Shown in pieces: positions 1 to 5,901 of a stretch of DNA of 35,447 nt. The notes below the pieces were generated by a model, which saw nothing but the letters and a program-made list of their open reading frames with translations, had not been told where the DNA came from and ran no database searches. Position numbers and translations under genes: made by a program. The DNA is from a virus. How positions within the stretch are numbered: the first letter of the stretch is position 1; each line of letters begins with the position of its first letter. Location of the stretch: positions 1 through 35,447 of IMG/VR virus record IMGVR_UViG_3300032220_000391. One strand, 5' to 3'.

Positions 1-73
1 CAATGAAAAAAAACACCGTGGTGGGCTTAAAACCAGCCTTCCTGAGCATTATGATAGGTTGTTGACCAATCAT
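1..73 (-). CDS. Partial gene cut by the left window edge, unknown
   Basis: An open frame begins with an ATG that overlaps the stop of the DUF1376 gene as TAATG and runs without a stop to the window edge, giving 24 residues (MIGQQPIIMLRKAGFKP and onward). A GGAG sequence lies about six bases before the ATG, inside the end of the upstream gene, so the start is credible and translationally coupled. The sequence is too short to assign a family. Its place directly after a replication-initiation-type protein suggests a replication role, but that is only inference from position. Confidence 0.5.
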   Translation of the reverse strand, partial: MIGQQPIIMLRKAGFKPTTVFFFI

Positions 74-777
74 TACACTCTCCATTCAGGTGCTAAATGT
101 TTTTTGGACTTTACCGCCTTAGTCTCATCCCTAGGGTAAATCGTTTGCCAACCGTTAGCGATTGCGGTATCCATCAACTTTTTGCAGTCATGCCCCTGTT
201 CTACGAAAGCGATTAGTTGATTTAAGAACTTTGTCTTGGATAAATCGGACATTGGTTTTTTGATTGAAGTACGGTAATTCACCCATTCTTCCCACGATTC
301 TAAAGACAAAAAAGGTGGGAGTTGAACACTACTCTTCTCTTCTCTTCTCTTCTCTTCTATATTGGGTGGTGCTAGAACTTGCTTAGCACTTGCTAGGACT
401 TGCTTAACGACTGTTTTTTTAGGCTTAGTATTCAAAGACTTAGAGACACCGCCTTTTTTACCACTTTCGGATTTTGCAAGACGCTCTGCATCCTTCTCTG
501 TACGCATAGATTCCATCTTTTCGTTGATGTAAACACCATCTAGCAACACAAAGCAACTCTCTAGCACTTGCCAAGCACTTGCCATAACTTCCTTAGGACA
601 TCCACAGATTTCTGCAAGACTTGCTATGTCATTTGGAATGCTACCTTCCACCCAACACTCATCCAATAACTCACGGTACAAACCACGCTCGATATACGAC
701 ATTCTTTGGGCTTTGCGGTTAGCTCGCCAATCTTGCCAAAACCATTTGTAATAAGGTAGTGCACGAAGATTACTCAT
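73..777 (-). CDS. DUF1376-type phage replication protein
   Basis: The N-terminal ~100 residues (LPYYKWFWQDW, then MSYIERGLYRELLDECW) have the character of DUF1376/YdaU-like domains of phage replication modules, which resemble winged-helix replication-initiation proteins and probably bind origin DNA. A basic Lys/Gly/Ser stretch and a charged EEKRREEK linker follow, then a C-terminal region (~150-234) with LSLESWEEWVNYR, a pattern common in primosomal and helicase-loader tails. The linker is encoded by a (CTCTT)5 pentanucleotide repeat (332-358). The gene is downstream of the Cro-like regulator with no obvious promoter of its own, and its Shine-Dalgarno is weak (GTGAG). The family call is from residue pattern only. 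Confidence 0.75.
   Translation of the reverse strand: MSNLRALPYYKWFWQDWRANRKAQRMSYIERGLYRELLDECWVEGSIPNDIASLAEICGCPKEVMASAWQVLESCFVLLDGVYINEKMESMRTEKDAERLAKSESGKKGGVSKSLNTKPKKTVVKQVLASAKQVLAPPNIEEKRREEKSSVQLPPFLSLESWEEWVNYRTSIKKPMSDLSKTKFLNQLIAFVEQGHDCKKLMDTAIANGWQTIYPRDETKAVKSKKHLAPEWRV
332..358. repeat. Pentanucleotide tandem repeat (CTCTT)5 inside a gene
   Basis: Five perfect CTCTT units plus CT lie inside the DUF1376 gene. On the coding strand they read as AAGAG repeats encoding the EEKRREEK linker. Five is not a multiple of three, so gain or loss of one unit would shift the frame between the two protein domains. Confidence 0.9.
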
Positions 778-806
778 TTTTTAAACTCACTAAAAATTTT
801 TAGAAT

Positions 807-820
807 CTAGCTCTTGCTAG
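807..820 (-). other. Small hairpin at the end of the regulator gene
   Basis: CTAGC-TCTT-GCTAG is a perfect 5-bp stem overlapping the stop codon of the Cro-like gene. It is followed on the minus strand by an AT-only palindrome, CTAAAAATTTTTAG (790-803). There is no clean T-run next to the stem, so this is at best a weak terminator or a processing/attenuation site between the regulator and the replication gene. Confidence 0.35.
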
Positions 821-1017
821 TTGTTGAATAAATCAGGACGCATCATTGCTTTAGTCAACCTACCCTGAGAAAGGTCGCTAATTTTTTTCAAATGTTTAAT
901 AGGTATTTGCTTACGAGCTACCCAGTTATAGACTGCTGAATTCTTAATTCTTAATTCGCCTGCAAGCCTATCCAATGTGCCGAATTCTGCCTGCAAAATT
1001 AATTTCATATCTTTCAT
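817..1017 (-). CDS. Cro-like HTH transcriptional regulator
   Basis: A 66-residue single-domain DNA-binding protein. Residues ~13-30 (GTLDRLAGELRIKNSAVYNW) form a helix-turn-helix of the Cro/YdaS type, with the recognition helix KNSAVYNWVARKQIP followed by IKHLKKISDLSQGRL. Such proteins bind small palindromic operators as dimers. The gene has a good Shine-Dalgarno (AAGGAGG) and is divergent from the plus-strand early operon, the usual position for a Cro/repressor switch. An operator-like TCACA-N4-TGTGA palindrome sits between its own -35 and -10, consistent with autoregulation. No integrase or second repressor is visible, so it may be an early-gene regulator of a lytic phage. Confidence 0.8.
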   Translation of the reverse strand: MKDMKLILQAEFGTLDRLAGELRIKNSAVYNWVARKQIPIKHLKKISDLSQGRLTKAMMRPDLFNN

Positions 1018-1035
1018 AAATCCTCCTTACAAAAA

Positions 1036-1065
1036 ACTATATCACATTCTTGTGAGATTAAACAA
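1036..1065 (-). promoter_or_regulatory. Promoter of the Cro-like gene with internal operator
   Basis: On the minus strand a -35-like TTGTTT (1060-1065) and a -10-like TATAGT (1036-1041) are 18 bp apart, just upstream of the AAGGAGG of the regulator gene. The spacer contains the inverted repeat TCACA-TTCT-TGTGA (1042-1055), placed so that a bound dimer would block RNA polymerase. Confidence 0.55.
1042..1055. promoter_or_regulatory. Candidate operator palindrome TCACA-N4-TGTGA
   Basis: A perfect 5-bp inverted repeat with a 4-bp centre, in the promoter spacer of the Cro-like gene and in the divergent control region. Its size and spacing suit a Cro-family dimer. I saw no second exact copy in 1018-1163, so this may be the only strong site. 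Confidence 0.45.
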
Positions 1066-1119
1066 CAAAAAATAAATAATTATTTTTATATTATTGTGTT
1101 GTATTGAATAATTATATGA

Positions 1120-1150
1120 TATATTAATCGTACAGCAACTTTGCTGTTTT
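1120..1150 (+). promoter_or_regulatory. Early plus-strand promoter -10 and 5' leader palindrome
   Basis: A -10-like TATATT (1120-1125) follows AT-rich DNA with several weak -35 candidates (for example TTGTGT at 1094). Six bases after the -10 lies the perfect palindrome ACAGCAA-CT-TTGCTGT (1132-1147), then a T-run and TAGGAG before the ATG at 1164. The palindrome should lie at the very 5' end of the mRNA. The same arrangement recurs at 4786-4824. Confidence 0.5.
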
Positions 1151-1163
1151 ATAGGAGCATACA

Positions 1164-1379
1164 ATGCACAAACACGACGAAGAGTATCACCAAGCAATGC
1201 TAGAAAGAGAGGAACGCTTAGACGAGGCTCTAATCCGACTAGAAACAAATCAATGCACTGAGGAAGATATAAACATCATCCGATTTGAGTGCGGTAAACC
1301 AAAAGCAATTTCACGCATAACCCAACCACGGCAAGATTTTTTGGCGGATATGGGAATTCTATTCTCTAGAGGAAACTAA
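1164..1379 (+). CDS. Hypothetical early protein, first gene of plus operon
   Basis: A 71-residue, charged, mostly helical protein (HDEEYHQAMLEREERLDEAL), with a central segment CTEEDINIIRFECGKPK. I do not recognise a family. It has a strong AGGAG six bases before the ATG and is the first gene after the early promoter, which suggests high and early expression. The next gene starts two bases after its stop. The long plus-to-minus shadow frame at 1042-1248 crosses the promoter and was not accepted. Confidence 0.7.
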   Translation: MHKHDEEYHQAMLEREERLDEALIRLETNQCTEEDINIIRFECGKPKAISRITQPRQDFLADMGILFSRGN

Positions 1380-1380
1380 A

Positions 1381-2004
1381 ATGTCATTAATAGCAAAAAG
1401 CACAGGCGGAGCAGATTTTAAGAACCCACCCAACGGTAACCATTTAGCTCGTTGTTTTCGTATTACAGACTACGGCTCACAAACATCAAAATATGGGTCA
1501 CAACGCAAGATTCTAATTACATGGGAGTTGCACGGTGAAGATGATGATGGTAATCCATTATCGATGGATGACGGCAAACCATACGCTGTAAGCTCGTATT
1601 ACACACTATCCCTATCTAATGGAGCAACCCTACGGCTAATGCTTGAGCAGTGGCGTAATAAGGCATTCACCATAGATGAACTAGCAGGTTTTGATGTAAA
1701 GAACCTTCTAGGTCAGTTTTGCATGGTTTCTGTTGCCAATGATAAAGGTGTTGATGGTAAGGAGTATTGCAATGTAAAGGCTGTTAGCCCTGTTCCTGCT
1801 GCCATTAAGAAGGCAGGCTTACCTGATGGATACAACCAAACAGTCCTATTCTCCTTAGATGACTTTGACAGGAAGATTTACGATAGTTTGTCACAAAAGA
1901 CAAGGGACAGAATAGCATCGAGTCCTGAGTATAAAAAAGCAGTTGGAAATAATCTTGTCAACATGAAAGATGACGACCCAAGTGACCAAGACATTCCATT
2001 TTAA
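1381..2004 (+). CDS. Phage ssDNA-binding (SSB-like) protein
   Basis: A 207-residue protein of a type common in phage recombination modules: a beta-rich body (residues ~5-130, with NGNHLARCFRITDYGSQ and KILITWELHG) and an acidic tail ending DDDPSDQDIPF. The last residues closely match the acidic DDDIPF tip with which bacterial SSB recruits partner proteins. This supports an OB-fold ssDNA-binding role in replication or recombination. It sits upstream of a PD-(D/E)XK nuclease, a typical pairing. GAGG precedes the ATG. Functional assignment rests on the tail and context; the core fold is inferred. Confidence 0.65.
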   Translation: MSLIAKSTGGADFKNPPNGNHLARCFRITDYGSQTSKYGSQRKILITWELHGEDDDGNPLSMDDGKPYAVSSYYTLSLSNGATLRLMLEQWRNKAFTIDELAGFDVKNLLGQFCMVSVANDKGVDGKEYCNVKAVSPVPAAIKKAGLPDGYNQTVLFSLDDFDRKIYDSLSQKTRDRIASSPEYKKAVGNNLVNMKDDDPSDQDIPF

Positions 2005-2023
2005 ATTTAACAAGGAGAACATT

Positions 2024-2200
2024 ATGCCAATCAGCAAAAAAGAAAAACACATGATTCAAGATAGTATAGGTAATACAAATATTGAATTAATGCAATTAAC
2101 ACTTAGAGTCGAAAATTTAGAGTTTTTATTTCATGAATTTTTTAAATCACAATCTCCTAAAAAACGTGGTCGTCCTTTAGGTTCAAAGAACAAAAAATGA
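2024..2200 (+). CDS. Small AT-hook-like DNA-binding protein
   Basis: A 58-residue protein. The start at 2024 is chosen over an in-frame ATG at 1970 because AAGGAG lies seven bases before it and the earlier start would overlap the SSB-like gene in another frame. A helical N-terminal part (MPISKKEKHMIQDSIGNTNIELMQL) is followed by a basic tail KKRGRPLGSKNKK. The tail contains the RGRP core of AT-hook motifs, which bind the minor groove of AT-rich DNA. The stop overlaps the start of the cytosine methyltransferase as ATGA, so the two are probably co-translated. Role unknown. Confidence 0.65.
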   Translation: MPISKKEKHMIQDSIGNTNIELMQLTLRVENLEFLFHEFFKSQSPKKRGRPLGSKNKK

Positions 2201-3300
2201 GGTTTATTGAACTCTTTGCAGGCATTGGTGGCTTTCGCCTTGGATTAGAAAGGGCAGGTCATCAATGCGTTTGGGCTAATGAATTTCTTGATAAACCTAG
2301 GAGTATTTATGAATACAACTTTAAACACGCACCTGATGGAAGAGACATCCGAACAGTTCAGCCTGATGAAATCCCCGATGCCGACTTACTCGTTGGAGGA
2401 TTTCCGTGTGCAACTTTTTCGGTTGCTGGCAGACGTACAGGCTTCGGCACAGAAGATACACGAGGTACACTCTTTTTTGAAATCTGCAGACTTATCAGTA
2501 GTAAAAGAATCCCATATGTATTCCTTGAAAATGTTAAGGGACTCCTCAACCACGACGGAGGAAGAACCTTTGGAGTTATCATCGCAAGTTTGGATGAATT
2601 GGGGTATGACATCCAATGGGAATGTGTTAACAGCAAGAATTTCGGAGTCCCACAGAATAGGGAACGAATATTTATTATCGGAAATCTTAGAGGACACCCC
2701 CGACCCGAAGTATTTCCTCTCGGAAAATGCTTTGCAACACATGCTGAAGAGGGTGAAGGTGAACAGGGAGAAAAATCGAGGATTCGACAACCCTATCTAC
2801 CAACGCTCGACGCACACTATAACCAAGTTGGAGGTGGAGGAAGAGCCTACATCGACGAAAACGGAGTTAACGCAGAATCCACAGATGGGGTTGTTCGAGT
2901 AACGCAGTGGCGTAGGTCGTATTTTAGAGACATGAAGGGTGGTCATACGCCAACATTAACAGCTGCCATGGGCACAGGTGGCAATAACGTGCCATATGTT
3001 GCTGTAAAGGCTGTATTGACTCCTGAACGTCATGAAAAAAGACAGAATGGCAGAAGAATTAAAGAAGATGGTGAGCCTTCCTTTACCCTAACCGCACAAG
3101 ATAGACATGGGGTTATGGTTGGCTCTACTTTAAGAAAGCTTACTCCACTCGAATGCGAGCGTTTACAAGGACTTCCTGATGATTGGACTAAGTGGTATAG
3201 CGATGGGTCTTTAGTGCCTGATTCACAGCGTTATGAGCGTTGTGGGAGGGCTGTCACAGTTAATGTAATAGAACAAATAGCAAGGAGATTTCCCATATGA
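2197..3300 (+). CDS. Orphan DNA cytosine-C5 methyltransferase
   Basis: A 367-residue enzyme transferring a methyl group from SAM to cytosine C5 in DNA. Motif I is FIELFAGIGGFRLGLE (residues 3-18); motif IV has the catalytic Cys in GGFPCATFS (Pro70-Cys71); motif VI is ENV (111-113); motif VIII is QNRERIFIIG (Gln153, Arg155, Arg157). The target-recognition region is ~165-310, and motif IX-X is LTPLECERLQGLPDDW, then RYERCGRAVTVNV. The usual motif X GNAV reads GRAV here. No partner restriction nuclease is nearby, so it most likely protects phage DNA from host restriction. The start overlaps the AT-hook gene and the end overlaps the next methyltransferase (ATGA). Confidence 0.93.
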   Translation: MRFIELFAGIGGFRLGLERAGHQCVWANEFLDKPRSIYEYNFKHAPDGRDIRTVQPDEIPDADLLVGGFPCATFSVAGRRTGFGTEDTRGTLFFEICRLISSKRIPYVFLENVKGLLNHDGGRTFGVIIASLDELGYDIQWECVNSKNFGVPQNRERIFIIGNLRGHPRPEVFPLGKCFATHAEEGEGEQGEKSRIRQPYLPTLDAHYNQVGGGGRAYIDENGVNAESTDGVVRVTQWRRSYFRDMKGGHTPTLTAAMGTGGNNVPYVAVKAVLTPERHEKRQNGRRIKEDGEPSFTLTAQDRHGVMVGSTLRKLTPLECERLQGLPDDWTKWYSDGSLVPDSQRYERCGRAVTVNVIEQIARRFPI

Positions 3301-3962
3301 AAGATTGGACATTTAAGAACTTTGCGGATGACTTTGACGGTCATGTCCGTGAGCAGTTACCGTGGTATGACTTAGTGACCGAGGCGGTTGCTTTTATTGC
3401 TAAGAACTACATCCCTCAGGGTGGTAAGGTGTATGACATTGGTTGTTCTACAGGGAATATTACAAAGAAGTTGTTGCCTACAATCATTGAGCGTAAAGCA
3501 ACCATTTGTGGCATAGACAATGAAAAGTCAATGCTTGACAGGTATAAGAAGTCTTTTAAAGACAAAAAACTGCCTGTTTGTGCAAAGGTCAGTGATGCTC
3601 AGCATTACATCTACAGTAACTTTGATGTAGCTATTGTTTTTTTAACAGCGATGTTTATTCCAAAAGAAGAACAAGAGCGACTTTTTTTCAATTTATACCA
3701 ACACATTAATGAGGGTGGTTGCATTATTGTTGTTGATAAAGTCAATGACTCAGGTGGTTATGTAGCTACAGTTCTCAAGCGTTTAGCAATGCATTTTAAG
3801 CTGTTAAATGGAGCAGACTCTGCCGATATTATTGACAAAGAATTAAGATTATCAGGGATTCAACGTCCCATAGATGAGCAAGATTTCAGTGGCAAAGTAA
3901 CACAATTTTTTCAAATGGGTGAATTTAAGGGATGGATAATAGAAAATGATAGCAAAAGATAA
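3297..3962 (+). CDS. Class I SAM-dependent methyltransferase (CmoA-like)
   Basis: A 221-residue Rossmann-fold methyltransferase. The SAM-binding motif I is VYDIGCSTGNIT (residues 45-56), with the following acidic residue in CGIDNEKSML (Asp74). AIVFLTAMFIP and an EGGCIIVVDKVND strand complete the core. The overall pattern (N-terminal FADDFDGHVREQLPWYD, later acidic strand) resembles CmoA, the SAM enzyme of tRNA wobble-uridine modification, but phage relatives may act on other substrates. It is coupled to the cytosine methyltransferase by ATGA and to the nuclease by a 17-base overlap, suggesting a shared DNA-modification or recombination operon. Substrate uncertain. Confidence 0.75.
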   Translation: MKDWTFKNFADDFDGHVREQLPWYDLVTEAVAFIAKNYIPQGGKVYDIGCSTGNITKKLLPTIIERKATICGIDNEKSMLDRYKKSFKDKKLPVCAKVSDAQHYIYSNFDVAIVFLTAMFIPKEEQERLFFNLYQHINEGGCIIVVDKVNDSGGYVATVLKRLAMHFKLLNGADSADIIDKELRLSGIQRPIDEQDFSGKVTQFFQMGEFKGWIIENDSKR

Positions 3963-4710
3963 TGGTAGACCGAGTGAATCAGGGCATTGGTATAGCCGAG
4001 ATGGAAAGCCTGTTTATGAGGTAAAAGCCAAAGACGGCAGTATGCGTAATACAACCCTGCGAGATGCTCGTACAATGAACCTTGTACCGTCCGTATCAGG
4101 CATTATTAAGATGATGGCATCTCCTGGGCTAGAGCATTGGAAGTTACAGCAAATGAAACTTGCAAGCTTGACATTACCAAGGATACCCAATGAGTCTGAA
4201 GAAGAATATCAAGACCGAATTGATTATGACGCAAAGGAAACAGCTAGAAAGGCCGCGGAGCGTGGTACAGCAATCCATGCAAGCGTACAAGGCTACTTTG
4301 AAGGTATCGCTGAGGTAAAGTACCAAAACCACGCTATAGCAAGTCAGATTGCTTTAGATGATTTTTTTGGGGCAAGACCTTGGGAGTGCGAGAAAAGCTT
4401 TGCTATCAACGGTTTTGGGGGTAAGTGTGACCTTATAGACACAATGGGCAACGGTATTGTGGCTGATATAAAAACTAAAGACTTTACTGACCCTGAGAAA
4501 ATCATAGCCTACGACGAGCATTTAATGCAGTTAGCAGCCTATCGTATGGGCTTTGGGTTACATAAAGCTCGTTGCGTTAATGTCTTTGTATCTGTGCACG
4601 AGCCTGTACAAATCAAGATTAAAGAGTGGCGAGATGAAGAGCTACAACGTGGATGGGCAATGTTTTCCTGCCTGTTACGGTTATGGCAATTAAAAAACAA
4701 GTACGAATAA
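3946..4710 (+). CDS. PD-(D/E)XK nuclease (Cas4/RecB/phage exonuclease type)
   Basis: A 254-residue nuclease. Conserved elements in order: RKAAERGTAIHASVQGYFEG (~101-120) with Gly107 and His111; FGGKCDLID (Asp162); VADIKTK with the catalytic Asp174 and Lys176; and HLMQLAAYRMG (Gln195), the motif-IV helix of the RecB/Cas4/lambda-exonuclease-like group. It probably resects or processes DNA ends in partnership with the SSB-like protein upstream. The first ~60 residues (WYSRDGKPVYEVKAKDGS) are typical of phage PD-(D/E)XK proteins. Its gene ends the first early transcription unit, a few bases before a terminator hairpin. Confidence 0.82.
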   Translation: MIAKDNGRPSESGHWYSRDGKPVYEVKAKDGSMRNTTLRDARTMNLVPSVSGIIKMMASPGLEHWKLQQMKLASLTLPRIPNESEEEYQDRIDYDAKETARKAAERGTAIHASVQGYFEGIAEVKYQNHAIASQIALDDFFGARPWECEKSFAINGFGGKCDLIDTMGNGIVADIKTKDFTDPEKIIAYDEHLMQLAAYRMGFGLHKARCVNVFVSVHEPVQIKIKEWRDEELQRGWAMFSCLLRLWQLKNKYE

Positions 4711-4718
4711 ACCTAGGG

Positions 4719-4738
4719 AAAACCCTATTAGGGTTTTT
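4719..4738 (+). terminator. Rho-independent terminator after the nuclease gene
   Basis: AAAACCCT-ATT-AGGGTTTT is a perfect 8-bp stem with a 3-base loop running into T residues, nine bases after the nuclease stop. It separates the first early unit from the second promoter at 4764. The stem would also fold on the opposite strand. Confidence 0.8.
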
Positions 4739-4763
4739 AGTTTATAAATTGTTGTAAAAAAGG

Positions 4764-4791
4764 TTGACACCATTGCACAAATGGATAATAC
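4764..4791 (+). promoter_or_regulatory. Strong sigma-70-type promoter
   Basis: A perfect TTGACA (4764-4769) and TAATAC (4786-4791) are 16 bp apart. This is the clearest host-type promoter in the window, between a terminator and the gene at 4832. The spacer contains the short inverted repeat CATT-GCACA-AATG (4771-4783), a possible operator. Confidence 0.85.
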
Positions 4792-4798
4792 TGTAGTT

Positions 4799-4819
4799 AC
4801 TGTCATGTGACAGTTTTTT
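4799..4819 (+). promoter_or_regulatory. 5' leader palindrome followed by T-run
   Basis: ACTGTCA-TG-TGACAGT is a perfect 7-bp inverted repeat (4799-4814), beginning seven bases after the -10, that is at the expected transcription start. A run of T (4814-4819) and then AGGAG follow. It copies the layout at 1132-1150 with a different sequence. It could be an mRNA-stabilising 5' hairpin, an attenuator or an operator. Confidence 0.6.
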
Positions 4820-4831
4820 AGGAGAAACAAA

Positions 4832-5131
4832 ATGAATGCACCACAAAACTTAAACCCTGTATTAGTAGACAACCTAGGTTCTTTATTAGCACAGATTGCA
4901 GAATTAACTAAGCAAGCCGATGCTATCAAAGACGCTTTCAAAGACCAAGCAACATTGCCAAGTGGCTCTAAAGTATTCGAAGGCGCATTATTCAAGGCTA
5001 CTGTTGTAGAGCAAAACCGCTCTGTAGTTGATTGGAAAGCAATCGCTAAGGCTTACAACATCCCTGACGAAGTCATTATCGACAACACCAAAGTAACTGC
5101 TGTTTTTTCTGTAAGAACAACTTCTAAGTAA
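4832..5131 (+). CDS. Small early protein with coiled-coil N-terminus
   Basis: A 99-residue protein. Residues ~10-40 (LGSLLAQIAELTKQADAIKDAF) form a likely coiled coil. The C-terminal half (EGALFKATVVEQNRSVVDWKAIAK...NTKVTAVFSVRTT) is a beta-alpha-beta unit seen in many small phage proteins beside recombination genes. Function is not known. It has its own strong promoter and an AGGAG eight bases before the start, so it should be one of the most expressed early genes. It is followed, 11 bases later, by the cysteine-peptidase-like gene. Confidence 0.75.
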   Translation: MNAPQNLNPVLVDNLGSLLAQIAELTKQADAIKDAFKDQATLPSGSKVFEGALFKATVVEQNRSVVDWKAIAKAYNIPDEVIIDNTKVTAVFSVRTTSK

Positions 5132-5142
5132 GCGGAGGATAT

Positions 5143-5586
5143 ATGGAATTTATATTTAACGACGGTGGAAGAGCCAAGGCAGGTTTTAAAGGAAAGGCAA
5201 GCGATTGTGTTTGCCGTTCCATTGCAATCGCTACAGGCAAGCCATATCAGGAAATTTATGATGTGCTTGCTGACATGAACGAAAGCACTCGTAAAACAAA
5301 AAGAACTAAAAAAACTGCAGGCAAGAAAACAGCCGACAAAGGTATCTATACCACTCGTAAGGCATTCAAAGATTATATGGTTAGCCTAGGGTTTAGTTGG
5401 GTATCAACGATGGGTATTGGGACAGGTTGTAAGGTGCATTTAAAAGCATCCGAGATTCCTGCAGGGGTCATCATAGCAAGAGTAACTAGGCATTACTGTT
5501 GCGTGATTGATGGCGTTATTCATGATACGCATGACCCATCTCGTAATGAGAGTCGTTGTGTATATGGATATTGGAAACTTAACTAA
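5143..5586 (+). CDS. Phage protein with cysteine-peptidase-like residue pattern
   Basis: A 147-residue protein of a widespread but uncharacterised phage type. An early Cys stands at the start of a helix (SDCVCRSIAIATGKPYQEIYD; Cys22/Cys24). Late in the protein RHYCCVIDGVIHDTHDPSR supplies His117 and Asp123/Asp128, followed by RCVYGYWKLN. Cys-His-Asp in this order, with a helix after Cys, is the papain-like arrangement. A peptidase, amidase or transglutaminase-type activity is therefore possible, but this is inference. The middle (KTKRTKKTAGKKTADK) is strongly basic and probably a flexible insertion. GGAGG precedes the start. Confidence 0.7.
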   Translation: MEFIFNDGGRAKAGFKGKASDCVCRSIAIATGKPYQEIYDVLADMNESTRKTKRTKKTAGKKTADKGIYTTRKAFKDYMVSLGFSWVSTMGIGTGCKVHLKASEIPAGVIIARVTRHYCCVIDGVIHDTHDPSRNESRCVYGYWKLN

Positions 5587-5595
5587 AGAAAGGAT

Positions 5596-5609
5596 GCCCC
5601 TTAGGGGGC
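5596..5609 (+). promoter_or_regulatory. Hairpin containing the ribosome-binding site of the next gene
   Basis: GCCCC-TTAG-GGGGC folds as a 5-bp GC stem ten bases after the stop of the peptidase-like gene. Its distal arm is the only Shine-Dalgarno-like sequence (AGGGGG) for the ATG at 5616. Folding should hide that site, so translation may need unwinding. There is no T-run, so it is not a standard terminator. Confidence 0.45.
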
Positions 5610-5615
5610 TATCTC

Positions 5616-5813
5616 ATGAAAACATTACACACAACCCCTCAGGGTAATACCATATTAGACTCGGACGTATTCGCTGTTCGCTTACTTGTCTATACAGAAA
5701 CAAATGGCGAGATTGACCTGCCAATTGATAGCGTTTTAAAGCTCGTGGATATATTTGAAACAATCGCTGATAAGAATATCCATTTGTACAACAGTAATGG
5801 AGAAAAGGTATGA
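5616..5813 (+). CDS. Hypothetical 65-residue protein
   Basis: A small acidic protein (TTPQGNTILDSDVFAVRLLVYTETNGEIDLPIDSVLKLVDIFETIADKN) with alternating beta and alpha character; no family recognised. Its only Shine-Dalgarno-like sequence is inside a GC hairpin (5596-5609). The stop overlaps the next start as ATGA, so it is coupled to a tiny membrane protein. Confidence 0.6.
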   Translation: MKTLHTTPQGNTILDSDVFAVRLLVYTETNGEIDLPIDSVLKLVDIFETIADKNIHLYNSNGEKV

Positions 5814-5899
5814 AACATACTATTTGGGATTATTTAGTTGTCGTTGTTTTTGGTATAGCCTTTGGTTGGCTAATGGTTGTTTACTTTACAGGAGCGTAA
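5810..5899 (+). CDS. 29-residue single-span membrane peptide
   Basis: A short gene, ATG at 5810 and TAA at 5897. The product MKHTIWDYLVVVVFGIAFG continues with WLMVVYFTGA, so nearly the whole peptide is one transmembrane helix. It is supported by GGAG seven bases before the ATG, by the ATGA overlap with the previous gene, and by its ending within the CAGGAG/ATG start region of the next gene. It may act on the host inner membrane, for example in early takeover or superinfection control, but no family is recognised. Confidence 0.65.
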   Translation: MKHTIWDYLVVVVFGIAFGWLMVVYFTGA

Positions 5900-5901
5900 A
5901 A

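Noticed and set aside
1042-1248. A 68-codon minus-strand frame across the divergent promoter region.
   Set aside because: It covers the promoter and operator and overlaps the first early gene; no ribosome site.
2279-2902. A 207-codon plus-strand frame inside the cytosine methyltransferase gene.
   Set aside because: It is fully within the conserved enzyme in another frame, has no Shine-Dalgarno and no recognisable domain. Long alternative frames arise easily from the codon bias here.
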